Shown piece by piece: positions 24,941-37,679 of a stretch of 64,000 nucleotides of DNA. The translations under genes were made by a program, and so were the position numbers. Where the stretch lies: positions 5,235,337-5,299,336 of the forward strand of contig NC_061065.1 of NCBI RefSeq assembly GCF_021917145.1, read 5' to 3'. Every line of letters begins with the position of its first letter. Position 1 is the first letter of the stretch. The stretch is from Hypomesus transpacificus. Taxonomy: Eukaryota; Chordata; Actinopteri; Osmeriformes; Osmeridae. The notes beneath the pieces are model-generated. The model did not search any database, was not told the origin of the DNA, and saw only the letters and a program-made list of their open reading frames with translations.

Positions 24941-25596
24941 ACCCACACCCTCTGTAAAGACTCTTCCATATTCAATTCAGGGTTGAATACGATACATTTT
25001 TTTCCCTCGGTTTTAATCAATACATGTCGTCTGTGGTTAATGGTGGGTCAGGTTGAAATTACGTTATAAATCAGGAATGAGTTATCAAGATGTGAGCTAG
25101 TAGAGTTCCCGAGCAATGTAACATTGACTAGGCCACCGAGCACAGTGTGTACAGCGCTAGGATTGTGGTCGGACACGTTTAGTGAGGCTTGATTTCGTTT
25201 GTAAGGATGGCATTTGCGACATTGAGCAGCAGTTAAACGAGGCTCCTATTCCGAGTGAAGTGGCAAATGATAGTAATTGGAACAATGCAGTTTTTACAGT
25301 AGAATTTAGTGTAGCTAGTAAATGTGTATAATTTAACTACACGTTCGACATATAAATACCCTATCTGACCTTTGAAAGGAAACACACGTTGGTTGAAACC
25401 GATCCGTAACAAAACATGAGACAGTGGCAAACTTTTGATGGTTAACAAAATGGATACTTTTGGGTGGCAAGCGCATGTCGTCCGCAAGGATGCACGCATG
25501 CGCTGGAGGGATGCCAACAAAATCCACCGGGAAAAGAGAAGTAGAGGAGGCAAATAATCAGGCGCACGCGCGTTTCACTGCGTCAACGCCTCGTAG

Positions 25597-26073
<477 letters not shown>

Positions 26074-26105
26074 ACGGGTGCTATATGACACCACTGTACC
26101 CCAAA

Positions 26106-26121
26106 GGCTCTTTTAAGAGCC
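26106..26121 (+). promoter_or_regulatory. Histone 3' stem-loop of H2B (set A)
   Basis: A perfect GGCTCTTTTAAGAGCC hairpin followed by ACCCA, 32 bases after the stop. Confidence 0.95.
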
Positions 26122-26267
26122 ACCCACACAACTTTAAAATGCCAATTTCCATTTGCGCCTTTCAAGGGTATGACAGACCAGAAGCAACTTGCTATGGTAT
26201 CTGCGAACAGATATTAGTTTCCTAGCTCTTGGTCAGTACAAATGCATTGCCAAATCTTTTCACCATT

Positions 26268-28402
26268 ACATTTACATTTATTCATTTAGCAAATCAAATC
26301 AAATCAAATTTATTTGTATAGCCCTTTTTACACGCAAGCATGTCACAGAGGGCTTCACATGCGCCCATAGAACTGCCCCTCAACCAACCTAAACCCTCAA
26401 GGAAGACAAGGAAAAACTCCCACCGGGAGAAAAAATGGAAGAAACCTTGGGAGGAGCAATTCAGAGAGGGATCCCCTCCTCCAGAGACGGTTGGTAAGAG
26501 AGAGGAGCAGAACACAAGCTAACTCCACTCCAAGGCTCTGGCAGAGATCCATTTTAAAGGTTACCAGGCAGTGGTCTGATAATATAGGATTGTGGGTATG
26601 AACAATGACATCACTAATCTTGATTCCCCGCGTGAGAACTAAATCCAATGTATGCGAGTGAAGATGGGTAGGTTTAGAAACCACCTGAGTGAGACCCGTG
26701 GAATCCATAAGAGCAGTAAAGGCCTTACTTAGAGGATCTTTTGGGTCATCGACATGAATGTTAAAATCACCCATAATTAAGATATTGTCAGTGTATGTCA
26801 CAAGATCAGCACTAAAATCAGCAAATTCCTCAAGGAAGAGGGAGTATGGGCCAGGGGGCCGGTATAGAGTAACTATACAAAATGAAGGAGGGGGGGCAAC
26901 AGTAGTAGAATTAGTCCTTTTTAAAGTAGTTGGTGGTTTCATACAAATTATCTCAAATGATTTAAAGGTATTGACAGATTTTAGGCTGAGGTTGAAGCTA
27001 GCTTTATATAACATAGCAACACCACCACCTTTCTTTGAAACACGAGGGATGTGTGAATACGCAAAATCAGGAGGCGAAGCTTCATTCAGGGGGAAATATT
27101 CATCAGGTTTTAGCCAGGTTTCGGTGAGACCAATCAGGTCCAGGCTGCAGTCAGACATCAGATCATTAATCAAAACGGCCTTTGTGGATAGAGATCTGAT
27201 GTTTAGGAGCCCAACATTCCAGTATGGCAGTATTTAGCAGACGCTTTTGTCCAAAGCGACTTCCAAGAGAGAGCTTCACAAAGTGCATAGGTCACTGATA
27301 ATAACAACAAGATAGCCCCACAGCATTGCGGGTAGTCAAAAACAAGAAGTACATATTGTGAACAACCAAAAAATAGTGCTAAAGGGAAGAAACCATAAGA
27401 GCATGTAGTTAAACAAGTTAAAATTACACAACATTAATCTCTAAGTGCAGGTGTACCTGTAGGAAAGCAATACAAATAGGATCAACTAAAAAAGAAGAAT
27501 ACAACAGTTTAAATCAGCTACCACTAACCAACAAGAGCAACAGTCTAAGCAAGAGTCATTGTGAACCTTGAGGAAACTAGCGTTGGATTCAGCAAACCAT
27601 TCCTAAGTACCATTGTACTCCCGGAACAAGTGCGTCTTGAGCCTTCTCTTGAAGGTGGAGAGACAGTCCGTGTCTCTGATGGAGGTGGGGAGTTGATTCC
27701 ACCACTGGGGTGCCAGGCAGGAGAAGAGCTTGTGCTGGGACCGGGCGGTCTTGAGAGGTGGGACCACCAGGCGGTTGTCTGAAGAAGACCGTAGGTGGCG
27801 GGTGGGGGTGTAAGGCTGCAGGAGAGACTTGATGTAGTCGGGCGCAGTTCCGTTCACTGCTCGGAAGGTCAGTACCAGGGTCTTGAATCTGATGCAGGCC
27901 GTTATGGGTAGCCAGTGGAGGGAGATGAGGAGCGGGGTAACGTGGGAGCGTCTGGGTAGATTGTAGACCAGACGGGCCGCTGCGTTCTGAATCCTCTGAA
28001 GAGGGCGGGTTGCGCATGATGGGAGACCGGCGAGCAGCGAGTTGCAGTAGTCCAACTTGGAGAGGACAAGTGCTTGGACAAGCAGCTGGGTGGAGTGCTC
28101 AGACAGGTATCTCCTGATCTTCCGGATGTTGTAGAGGGTGAATCTACACGACCGGGAGACCGCAGCAATGTGGGCCGTGAGGGAGAGCTCGTCGTCCATG
28201 GTCACCCCAAGGTTCCTGGCAGAGGATGAGGGGGTCACCGTCGCAGATCCCAGGGTGATTGAGAAGTCATGGGAGATGGAGGGTTTGGCCGGGATGATGA
28301 GAAGTTCTGTTTTGGCAAGGTTCAGCTGGAGATTGTGCTCAGTCATCCAGGCGGAGATGTCTGCGAGGCAGGCCTCAATCCTGGCTGAGATCCCCGGATC
28401 GG
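26268..28402 (-). mobile_element. L2-clade LINE, 5'-truncated, interrupted by another LINE
   Basis: The tail is at the left (CATTTACATTTATTCATTTAGC, then the inverted GTCGCTTTGG segment from about 27239). Rightwards is the RT C-terminal frame (27603-28346) with LNLAKTELLIIP, RNLGVTMDDELSL, LSKLDYCNSLLAGLP and the FKRRLKTHLF end. The YxDD catalytic part is not present. The element is split by the insertion at 26292-27231. Confidence 0.88.
26292..27231 (-). mobile_element. Second LINE fragment nested in the L2 copy (endonuclease domain)
   Basis: Flanked by a perfect 8-bp duplication ATTTAGCA (26284-26291 and 27232-27239). The left end is an (AAATC)n tail. A 3' untranslated part is followed directly by an apurinic-type endonuclease frame (26397-27173) with LTETWL, MGDFNIHVDD, LDLVLTRG and LSDHCLVTF. 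Reverse transcriptase is missing between endonuclease and tail, so the copy is internally deleted. The copies of this L2 at 54.1 and 55.8 kb lack the insertion. Confidence 0.9.
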
Positions 28403-29326
28403 TCGGAGGGAATTACATTGTGGTCTGTTCTGTGGTCCATTACATTATTTCTGATTTGGAATCTAAATCCCACTTATGGAAGCAGCCCATCAGCACTGCA
28501 GGAGCATCCCGTTGAAAACAACGACAGTTAATGGAGGTAACTCCAATTCTGAGTGGAGCGGAGCCCCATAAGAGAGCTTCGCTCCTTATGGTTTACCCGC
28601 TGCCTAGTGCATCTAATGAGTGAAGATCAAAATGAATACACACCTGTCCCTCACACAGGTGCCCTATATGAGGTGGGTGGGGGGACAGCCGTCACTCATC
28701 TTCCCAAAAGTATTAAATACAGCCGGGTTGAATAAGTCGAGCTGGGCCTGCAGCCCTATGGGGCTCCGCTCCACTCATAGAACTGGAGTTACCTCCATTA
28801 ACTATCGTTCTATTTCGTGGTGCACCACGAGCGAGGCCAGATATACCCCCAGTGAGACTAGATCTAAAAGACACAATCTCACATGGCACCGAGGACAGAC
28901 CTGCTGATGTAAATAATACATAGGGTCTGTCCTCCCGGTCAGGCCGCTACTGTGACACAGAGAGCTGTCCAGGGTGAAAACAGGAGAGTTCACTTAAAAC
29001 TCATGTTGTTCCTCTCGCCTGCACAACAGCTAAGCTGAAGGGGCAACAGAACACATACGGTATAAACATCTCAACTGAGCATATCTGACTGTCCCACACT
29101 TGGCGATATAATCAACAAACAACTCGCATTTAGGGCCCACAAGAAGCCGGTGAGTTTTCATCTCGCTACACCTGATCCACCAGCCATGCTGAGGACAGAA
29201 TGCGCAAAAGATGAGGAGGAAACGTCCAACAGATAATATTGCACAAAAGGTGAAGGCGACGACCAAGACGCTGCTTCACAAATCTCCTCCACTCCTACAC
29301 CCCTGAGGATGGCGGCTGAGGCGGCT

Positions 29327-30383
29327 ATAACTTTCTTAAATTAAAGGAAGACAACACCGAAGTCCTACTATGTGGCCCCAAATCCAAAAGAGAGATGCTT
29401 ACTAAGAACCTAGGAGGTTTAACCCCCTGGCTTAAACCAGAGGTGACAAGTCTCGGTGTAGGCTAATCCTGGACTCAGATTTGAAGTTCAACTCTCACAT
29501 TAATAAAGTGACCAAGACTGCTTTCTTTCACCTGAGGAATATAGCAAAGGTATGACCATTCATAAACCAAAATGATGCAGAGAAGTTATTTCATGCTTTT
29601 ATATCCAGCCGGCTGGACTACTGTAACGCACTTTTCGCTGGTCTTCCCAAGAAAACCACTAAAAGACTACAGCTCATTAAAAATTCTGCAGCTAGATTAT
29701 TAACCAAAACTAAAAGGAGAGAACACATACACATACACTGGCTGACATACACTGGCTCCCTGTTACCTTCAGAATTGACTTTAAGGTCCTATTCCTCACA
29801 TACACAGCTCTTCACGGACAAGGACCTAGCTACATTGCTAACTCTCTGATAAACTACACTCCAGCTAGAACACTGCAATCATCAAATGCAGGCCTATTAG
29901 AGGTCACCGGAAGCAGTCATAAGAAGATTGGTGACGCCCCAAAACTATGGAACAAATTAGGGAGGCAAATACGCTAGACATTTTTAAAAGACAGCTTAAA
30001 ACCTACCTTTTTACCAGAGCATTTAACATTTTTTTTTCATCTCAGAAGGGTTTTACAACTTTTAGTAGTTATATTATTATTTTTATAGATTTGCTTTGTA
30101 TTCCCGCAAAGATTGTGTTCGACTTGCACTATTGCTTATATGTTACATTTGATCTATTTTGTTGAGTCATTGTATTTTGTTATTTTGTAGTTTTTATCAT
30201 TGTTATTATAATTTTACTTATTTATTTTTTAAATTGGGATACCACAAAGACTGTGCGAGAGTGCATGTTTTTTGTTATGTTTCACTTGTATTATTGTTTT
30301 TGTTGATTTTATGTTAAGCACCTTAAGCTGCAATTCCTGTATGAAATGTGCTATATAAATATATAAAAAAGTCTTACTTACTT
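29327..30383 (+). mobile_element. 5'-truncated LINE nested in DIRS copy A
   Basis: Coding remains of an L2-like RT C-terminus (SRLDYCNALFAGLPKKTTKR, LDIFKRQLKTYLFTRAF) followed by an AT-rich untranslated tail ending in TTACTTACTT. DIRS copy B has continuous sequence here, giving the empty site; copy C carries the same insertion at 57894-58950. Stops and shifts in the frame show it is dead. Confidence 0.82.
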
Positions 30384-32473
30384 ACTCCTCGGGTGGAATG
30401 AGCCCGAATACCAGGTGGCACGGGGCATCTTATAGACTTGTACGTGAGCCCAATAGCCTCGCAGAGCCAGTGAGAAAGTCTCTGTTTTGTGAGTGGTAAG
30501 ACAGCCCTGGATCCGCCGTAGTAGATCAGTGACTGGGGAGAAGATCTGATGTTTGCTTTGCACTCCAGATTGCGCGAGAGAGAGCGCACCGGGCACAGCC
30601 TGTGTAAGCATCTCAAAAAGCTCTCAGTTCGCAGCTCTCTGCCTTGAACGCTCGGCTATTCACCTTGGGGATAAAAGCCGGATTAGGGCGCAACACTGCT
30701 CTTGTTTGATCACCTGAGATGATCAAAAAAGCGCACAAGTCACTCGCTTAGCCGTAGTCAAAGACTCGTTTTGAGAGAAAGCAGACGTAATGACACATTG
30801 TCTATGGGCTCGAAAGGTGGCCAACACAGAGCGTCTAACACCAGAGATACATCCCATGTAGGTGCTGACGCTCTCGGAGGTGGCCTTAGCCTACACACCG
30901 CAGCCAGAAAACGCTTGACCAGCAGGTGGCTGAACAGTGTCGTTTTGGCGAACCCCTTGTGACACGCCGAAATGGCAGCTGCGTAAACACGCACAGTGCT
31001 CGCGGCTAAGCCCTCGTCAAACAAAAATTGTAAGAAACACAAGAACATTTCGACCGGACATGATACCGGGTCAAGGTTATGTTTTCCACACCATTGTGCA
31101 AAGGCTCGCTAGCGCAACGCGTACCCTCAAGCAGTAGATTGTGTGCGCGCACTCTGAGTGGTCTGAATGACAGCATCAGACAAATATCTGCGCTCTAAGA
31201 GCTCCCTCTCCGTAGCCAAGCCATAAGTGGGGCTCCGATCACTGGAGGGCTCTTCACCAGGCCTCCGGCCTGAGAGAGCGCATCCATCTGGTGAGGTATG
31301 GGCCAAGGCCCGCCCACCAGCATCCCCATCATCTCCGGGAACCACGGGGCTCCGGGGCAATGGGGGGCTATCAGAATAGCCGACAGCCCCTCCGACATCA
31401 CCCGAGCCAGCAAGGGGTGGATGGAGGTCAGAGGTGGAAATGCGTACAGTAGACCTCTTGGCCAAAAACGGTGCGCAAACACATCGACTCCAAGCGGAGG
31501 TCTGTCCTGTGCGCGCAGCGAGAACCATAGATGACACTGTGTGTTTGCTCCTGACGCAAACAGATCCACCTGTGCTCGGCCAAAGCGCGCCCAGATCAGA
31601 GACACGATGGACGGATTCAGCCTCCACTCAACCTCTCTCGGGCCGCCCTTTGACATCAGGTCCGCTCCCTCGTTGAGCAGACCTGGAATGTGCTGACCTC
31701 TCCGGGAGCGTAAGTGCGTGAAAGCCCAGGTCCACACTTCCTCTGCTAAGTGATGAAGTGGTGGAGAGCGCACCCCTCCCTCTCTGTTGATGCAAGCCAC
31801 CGTTGCTCTGTTGTCGGATCTTACAAGAACGTCCTGATTCTTCAACACAGGCGTGAAATGGCACAGAGTCAGTCGAACTGCCTCGAGCTCCAGGAGGTTG
31901 ATGTGACGCGACTCTGACGGTTCCCATCTTCCCCCTATCGGGCCCGCCTGACATACTCCCCCCCACCCGGTCAAGGACGTGTCCGTAAAGACCGGGTAGA
32001 GAGATGTCACTCTGCCCATGTTGACTCCGCGCGTCATGACATGCGGGTCTCTCCAATGGTTCGGAACGGCTTTGACTGATCTCGGTATTACTAGCAGTCT
32101 GCAGCGGTGTCGCACCGGATCCAACCGCAGCTGAGCGAACCATCCCTGCTGCTTGCGCATGTATAACAGGACTAATGGCATTACTACATGCGCCGCCGCC
32201 ATCAACCCCAATAGGGACATCACCGAGAGCGCGGTGACTGTGCGTCAGACCCGAAACGCAAGGAGAGCTATTGAAATAGCCTCTCTCCGTGGTGCCGACA
32301 GTCTGACTCATCCCAAACAGTGTCCAAATGGATACCTAGGTAGGTAAACTGTTGAGCCGGCCATGGAGCGCTCTTCTCCCAGTTGACAGCGAACCCCAAC
32401 TGGCTGAGCTGAGTCAGCAGTGAGGTCGCGTCCTGGATAGCTCTGTCCGGAGACTGAGCTAGAACTAGCAGGT

Positions 32474-32860
32474 TCAGGCAGGAGAAATGTACTTGATACA
32501 TTATTCACACGGTACAACACCTCATTGTAACATTTGATTTGGCATTTTGGTTCTGCTTGCATCGGCTCCCTGCCGCATCCAACGGAGACACCGTCTCGAC
32601 CTCCGAGCAGAGAGCAGCGACGCATTCCCCCTACAACAGGAAACACAGAACCTAGGGTGGAGGCCGGGGAGGCGGAGGCAGCAGATTAACAGGAAGCAAC
32701 CTGTGTCGCACTACAAAGCAGAGTGCAGCGATATCCCGATTAAATAGCCCGCCCTGCTAAGAGGGTGTGCCCCTACTGCGTGATGATGCGCTGCCAGTGA
32801 CGCGCTGCTAATGAGGCGCGATGTCTCGCGTCCCCCTGGATGAACCACCTCCGTTTGTTT
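32474..32860. repeat. Unassigned insertion in DIRS copy A
   Basis: About 390 bp absent from the matching place in DIRS copies B and C. No family recognised; no clear terminal repeats. Confidence 0.5.
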
Positions 32861-33750
32861 GTCGAGGTACAATAGAATCCGTATTGGGCGTGTATTCGTA
32901 CTTCATCCCATCGAAGGCAAAACGCTGAAATATCCTGTGCTTCAGTTTGATAGGCACATGGAAATACGCGTCCATCAGATCTATGCTGATCCCAAAGTCG
33001 TTCCGCTGTACACAAGTCAGCAAACGCTTTAATGTCAGCATGCGAAAGGGCCGTCTGGCCACACTCTCGTTGAGCACCCGCCAACGGACGGCAAGCTTGT
33101 TTCCTCCTGCTTTGCGAGGCACCTGCGGGAACAGAGAAGGGAGCAGCGTTAGCCTTCTTCTGCAGGGGCGTATGCCCTAGCAGGTGCTTCCTCTCGTCCC
33201 TTCCAGAAGGTTGCGCCTCATTTGCCGCCTCAAGGTGGTCCTCAAACTCCAAACTCTCCTCGTCGGAGAGCAGGGCCGAGACCACGTCTTCAAGGGGCTC
33301 CTCCACCTGGAAGAAATCAAACCGCAGCCGAGGCAGGTGCATGATTCACAGCCAGGGGAGTCCACCAACCCGTCCCTGGCATGCTGGGGTCCCTAGCACA
33401 CAAAACAAAATTTGTGGCAGTCCCCCTCAGCTTCCAGGTAACGACACCTGCACTTGGCTCTTTAAAGGGCCTTGCGCAGGAGTGGCGAAATGGAAAAGCT
33501 TATAGTTCTTTTCTTCTAGATATTCTTCAATCTTCAAGCCACTGAATTCAAGCAACCCGTGCTGATTTTTTGGGGAAGATGAGGGACGGCTGTCACCCCT
33601 TTATATAGGGCACCTGTGTGAGGTACAGGTGTGTATACATTTTGATCTTCAGTCATTGGCTGCACTAGGCAGCGGGTAAACCATTAGGAGCAGAGCTCCC
33701 CTATGGGGCAGAGCTCCACGAAATAGAACCACTGTGCTCTCTGTCTCCAG

Positions 33751-34218
33751 TCGTCTATGTAGGTTTCTTCTACGGCCACAAGGAGGCAGCATTTGCTAAC
33801 TACCGACTGGGAAGCAGTCGGGTACGTGATGGCCTTCTCGTACAGCCGCTTCCTGTGTGTGGACGTGAAGCTGTACATCCTGCTGTCAGTCCTGCTGCTG
33901 TCTGTGAGCCTGTGTTTCACTGTGGAGTATGGGGAGTACAGGAGCCCCACGCCCAGTAGAGAGGACACTACACACACTACACACACTACACACACTACAC
34001 ACAGCACACACACTGCATTCACACTTACACACACTACACACACTACACCCAGCACACACACTACACACAGCACACACACTGCACACACACTGCACCCAGC
34101 ACACACACTGCACACAGCACACACACTGCACACACACTGCACCCAGCACACACACTGCACCCAGCACACACACTACACACAGCACACACCCAGCACACAC
34201 ACTGCACCCAGTCCATAG
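33751..34218 (+). pseudogene. unc93a: UNC93A-like terminal exon, frameshifted fragment
   Basis: An acceptor (ctgtctccag, ending 33750) precedes a frame reading FFYGHKEAAFANYR. The homologous reading continues one frame over as WEAVGYVMAFSYSRFLCV and DVKLYILLSVLLLSVSLCF, the last transmembrane part of UNC93A, a 12-segment membrane protein of the UNC93/MFS-like family. The switch at about 33810 fits loss of two bases in CTGTGG. The C-terminus runs into a CA-rich minisatellite. Upstream sequence is DIRS copy A, so no other exons are attached. Either a pseudogene fragment or a rearranged or mis-assembled gene end. Human UNC93A is next to TTLL2. Confidence 0.75.
33966..34213. repeat. CA-rich minisatellite in the UNC93A C-terminal region
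   Basis: Imperfect repeats of ACACACACTGCACCCAGC and ACACACTACACACAGC-like units for about 250 bp, producing His/Thr-rich or Cys/Val-rich frames on both strands that are not genes. Confidence 0.9.
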
Positions 34219-34745
34219 GCAGAGAGGACTGGGACCCTCAATGACCAGCGGAATGTCGATGGAGTTTTGACATTTTCTGATTTTGGTACTATTGACAACT
34301 GAGTGACGTTGTGTTGTTTATGTATGTGCATGTGTTTTGTCTGACTTCAAACAGGTAGTAAAAAATAATAATAAAAAGATACAATCCTGTTGGTAACTAT
34401 AATTCATTTGGCTTCATGGTCTCCATTGAGAAACAATGACATATTTGCTACTATATTACTGTAATAATATTACAGTATTAGCGTATTATTACTGTAAAAT
34501 CACTTACATTCTACTGCTCAGTAATGAGTATTGCACAATGCGTTTGCAGATAATTCTTCATAACTCTGTCAGCTCAGCCATGCCAGTTTTTTAACCGACT
34601 CAAGCTAGCCGCTACGTGAGCTAAAGGTGGACCGTGGTGGCCTCCAAACACCAAATAAAAAAGGAATGATATAAAGTAACCCCTCAAGTATTGAATCTCC
34701 AAACATACTCCTGCATGCTTATTGCAAATAATGTCACAAAATGGC
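34219..34745. other. Spacer, nothing identified
   Basis: AT-rich sequence between the UNC93A fragment and the start of the second copy. No feature that I can support. Confidence 0.5.
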
Positions 34746-37343
34746 CAACATTTTAATCTTCTTGTTGACACCTAACATTAGGTTGTGATCAATGTGAACT
34801 TCACTGTTAATCTGAAAACACTCAGCAGAACTACTAAAAGCAGGCAGGCAACTAAAAGATAAACGCAGTGGCAAAGCAGGGGTACAACCAAGGCCCGCTA
34901 CGGGCTGGCGAACGCTGCCTCTTTCTGGTCATCATGAAGAAACGCAGGGAGCGCTGGCGGGGGACGCATATACACATATGCCTCAGACAAATTGATCATT
35001 GTTTTCTAATGTGCAGTTCTGAACAGAGAACTGCACATGAGATGAAATTACATTGTTGTTATGTTACAATGACAATTGTATGACAATCTGTTTTCTACGA
35101 TGCAAACAAGCTAGTGTTACATTTGTCTGGGTTTGCCGGTCTGTCAGGCCCAGTTAGATGGAAGGACGGACGGAGAAGGAGATGGACAAGTCTTACCAAA
35201 ATAGTGGTGCTCTCTGTGTGAAACTGTGCTGCTCTGACAGTGAAAGTTGAACGGTTCCCAAACACCATATTAAATCTACTGACATTAAAACAGAATTTGA
35301 TTTGTCTCTGGAGGAGGGGATCTCACTGAATGCTCCTCCCAAGGTTTTCCTTGTCTTCCTTGAGGTTTAGGTTGTTATAGGTGCTGATATGTGGGTATAT
35401 GTGAAGCTCTCTGTGACAACACTTGTAAAAAGGACTATACCAATTCAATTTGATTTGATGACTTGATTAAATCTCTAAAAATCTTTCTCCATGTTCCATA
35501 GCATATCCCTCATGCTAATTATTTCACAAAATGGCCAAAACATGTACGTGGGTCTGCAGTTTATTAAATGAAGCAGACTTTATAGATGTGAATAAATGTC
35601 AAGTGGGGAGGTCTGGCTGTGAAAGTCAGCAGCCATCTAGATCTCCCAGCAGCTCCTGGATGATTCCCTCCAGCCGGCTGAAGAGCACAGCTGATAGGAC
35701 GTCAGCTTGGCTGAAGGTGGACTCGTCCAGATCCAGGATGCTGTCTAGCAACTTCATTAGCTGGACCTGAGATCAGTGAGACACAACACAACGTTATTCC
35801 ACACATAGATCCAGAACATAAAAGTAAGCAAAACCAGCTTGACCATGAAACAGGAAATACATTTGTGTAACTGAAGGACTTCCTGGAACATTTTGGCACA
35901 TGGCTGCCATCCAGTTGGAGGGGTTACAATTGGCTCCAGCACCTGGAAAAGGTGATCAAGGAATCCCTGTTCCTGCTTCTTGGGGTCAGAAGTTTGTCAT
36001 TAACAAAGTTACAATGAATTATTCGATATCTTAAAACTCTAAAGTCTTCAAAGCTTTTCTCTTTTCTCAGTACAACTTACGTTTTGTGGAGGCAAGGCAG
36101 CATTGTTTTTTATCACTCCCAGAATGATGAAATCATACACAATATCCAGGAAGTTGGTGTGATGGATCTGCAGAAACCAAACACAGGCAAAACTGACATG
36201 GGCTGCTCAAAGCAATGCCCAACAATATCTGAGCAGAATGTACCTTGACATTTACTTGAACATGATAAATCAATATGTAAAATGCACAATTATTTCAATT
36301 TGTTATCATTACTCACGTTGACAGAGGCCAGCTCCCTCTCTATCCCAGCCCTGTGGGCGGGATCTTCAATGTAGCTCACCAGGCGGTTGAACGATGTGCA
36401 GAGGGAACTAATATCCTATATCAGAGAGAAGAATATAATCATTACGTTCATCAATGGACCATCAAAGTCTCTGTTGTTCTAAGATGCCTGGTCCTTACCG
36501 CCTGGTTGAGCTGGACCAGCCCTGAAAGAATCATCTTTCCTGCAACTAGCAGGAAGTTTTTTGTGCTGTCCTGGGTCAGGAGTGACTGTAACACAAGGTC
36601 ATCTCAAGTTGAAAATCTAGATTTCTGGATATTGACATGTTCCTGCATTCTGATATACTTGAGATCGATAAACTCACATGAAATGCCTCACGAAGGGCCA
36701 CAATTTTATTGCTCAAGTCTTGGACCTGTTTCTCCTGAAGATAGGTCCTGTAACCACCACAACAAACATCTCAGTTCATGTTGTGCTTTCAAAATGGCTT
36801 GAATCTGTTATGAACATATTGTGCAATAAAGTGTGAGTGTATTTGGACTAACATGAGGCGGGAAACTTCTCTGTTCCCAGGGGGCGGAGCCTGATGTGAC
36901 TCCTCCCCCTCAGCGTGTTCATATCCAGAGTCTTCCTTCGGAACCCTCTCCTCCTCCTCAGGCTCCTGCTGCACAATCGTGGACAAGATAAATACTCCTC
37001 TCCCATCTTCAAACTTCCAGAAGGTCAAATCCCCTCAACCATATCAACATACAGTAGGATGTCTCAAAACGTTATCAAGATAAAGGACTTAGGATTCTAC
37101 AGTCAGATGGGGAAGAAGCTGATTGTACCTGGGGCTGGAAGGAATGCTCTGGGGGGGAAGGAGGGCCGTGGGTGTGGCTGTTGGCACGCCCAGCATGACT
37201 GTGGCTGTGGTGATGTTTGGGGCCGGGGGCATGGCCTGGTCTGGAGGTGTTCCTGGGGCCACTGTTGGCTCCCTGGGGGTACTGGTGGCCGTGGGCATGG
37301 TTGTGTCTGTGTCCAGAGCCGCTGGCATGGCCTGGTCCAGAGG
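34746..37343. repeat. Segmental duplicate of 5818-9412
   Basis: From about 34886 the match to copy A is almost perfect (constant offset 27931 over the gene part); 34746-34885 matches 5818-5990 only moderately. It lacks the TA-flanked transposon. The duplicate stops inside exon 11 of the mitoguardin-like gene and, after about 17 bases of filler, joins the copy of 13267 onward. Confidence 0.93.
35626..37343 (-). pseudogene. 5'-truncated copy of the mitoguardin-like gene
   Basis: Holds exons 12-18 (36968-36853, 36747-36678, 36585-36499, 36415-36317, 36167-36081, 35978-35871, 35766-35626) and the last part of exon 11 (to 37343). The first ten exons, including the membrane anchor and all repeats, are missing. 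The donor after the second-last exon has changed from GT to TT (35869-35870), so splicing would also fail. Coding sequence is otherwise nearly unchanged, so the copy is young. A pseudogene by structure. Confidence 0.85.
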
Positions 37344-37615
37344 TGATCAAACCAAATCAAGCTGTGAAAAGAGATATGTAATTGCTCAGTCTAACTATGG
37401 CTTGGACACATTTTTTGATACCCCTTGGACAAGATAATAGATAATCATATAGATAAAACTGTGATTTTACTTCCTTTTGTACGTCCATTTGTATAACACA
37501 AGACTGTGTCTCCAACATGTAATCTGTCATTCGGCCTATTTGAATGGATGAAAGAAGTCACTGCGCCATTTGATATCATTGAGTGCACCACACTGAACAC
37601 GGACCATGAACCATG

Positions 37616-37679
37616 AATTGGAAGTCGCTTTGGATAAAAGCGTCTGCTAAACGAATAAATGTAAATGTAAATGAATGAG
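37616..37679 (+). mobile_element. L2-type LINE 3' tail (copy)
   Basis: Duplicate of the tail fragment at 13522-13585. Confidence 0.7.

Larger units (their letters stand above)
28523..33729 (-). mobile_element. DIRS-type tyrosine-recombinase retroelement, copy A (fossil, degraded)
   Basis: A DIRS-family fossil with genes on the minus strand. It has inverted terminal repeats and an internal region complementary to both ends near 28770-28830. Parts of the gag-like, RT/RNase H and tyrosine recombinase regions are recognisable. It is clearly broken, with several lesions, and carries a nested LINE and an unassigned insertion. Each border abuts an AAC triplet. It is the oldest-looking of the three copies. 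It lies between the L2 copy and the UNC93A exon. Confidence 0.85.

Noticed and set aside
33684-34200. Cys/Val-rich minus-strand frames
   Set aside because: Products of the CA-rich minisatellite.
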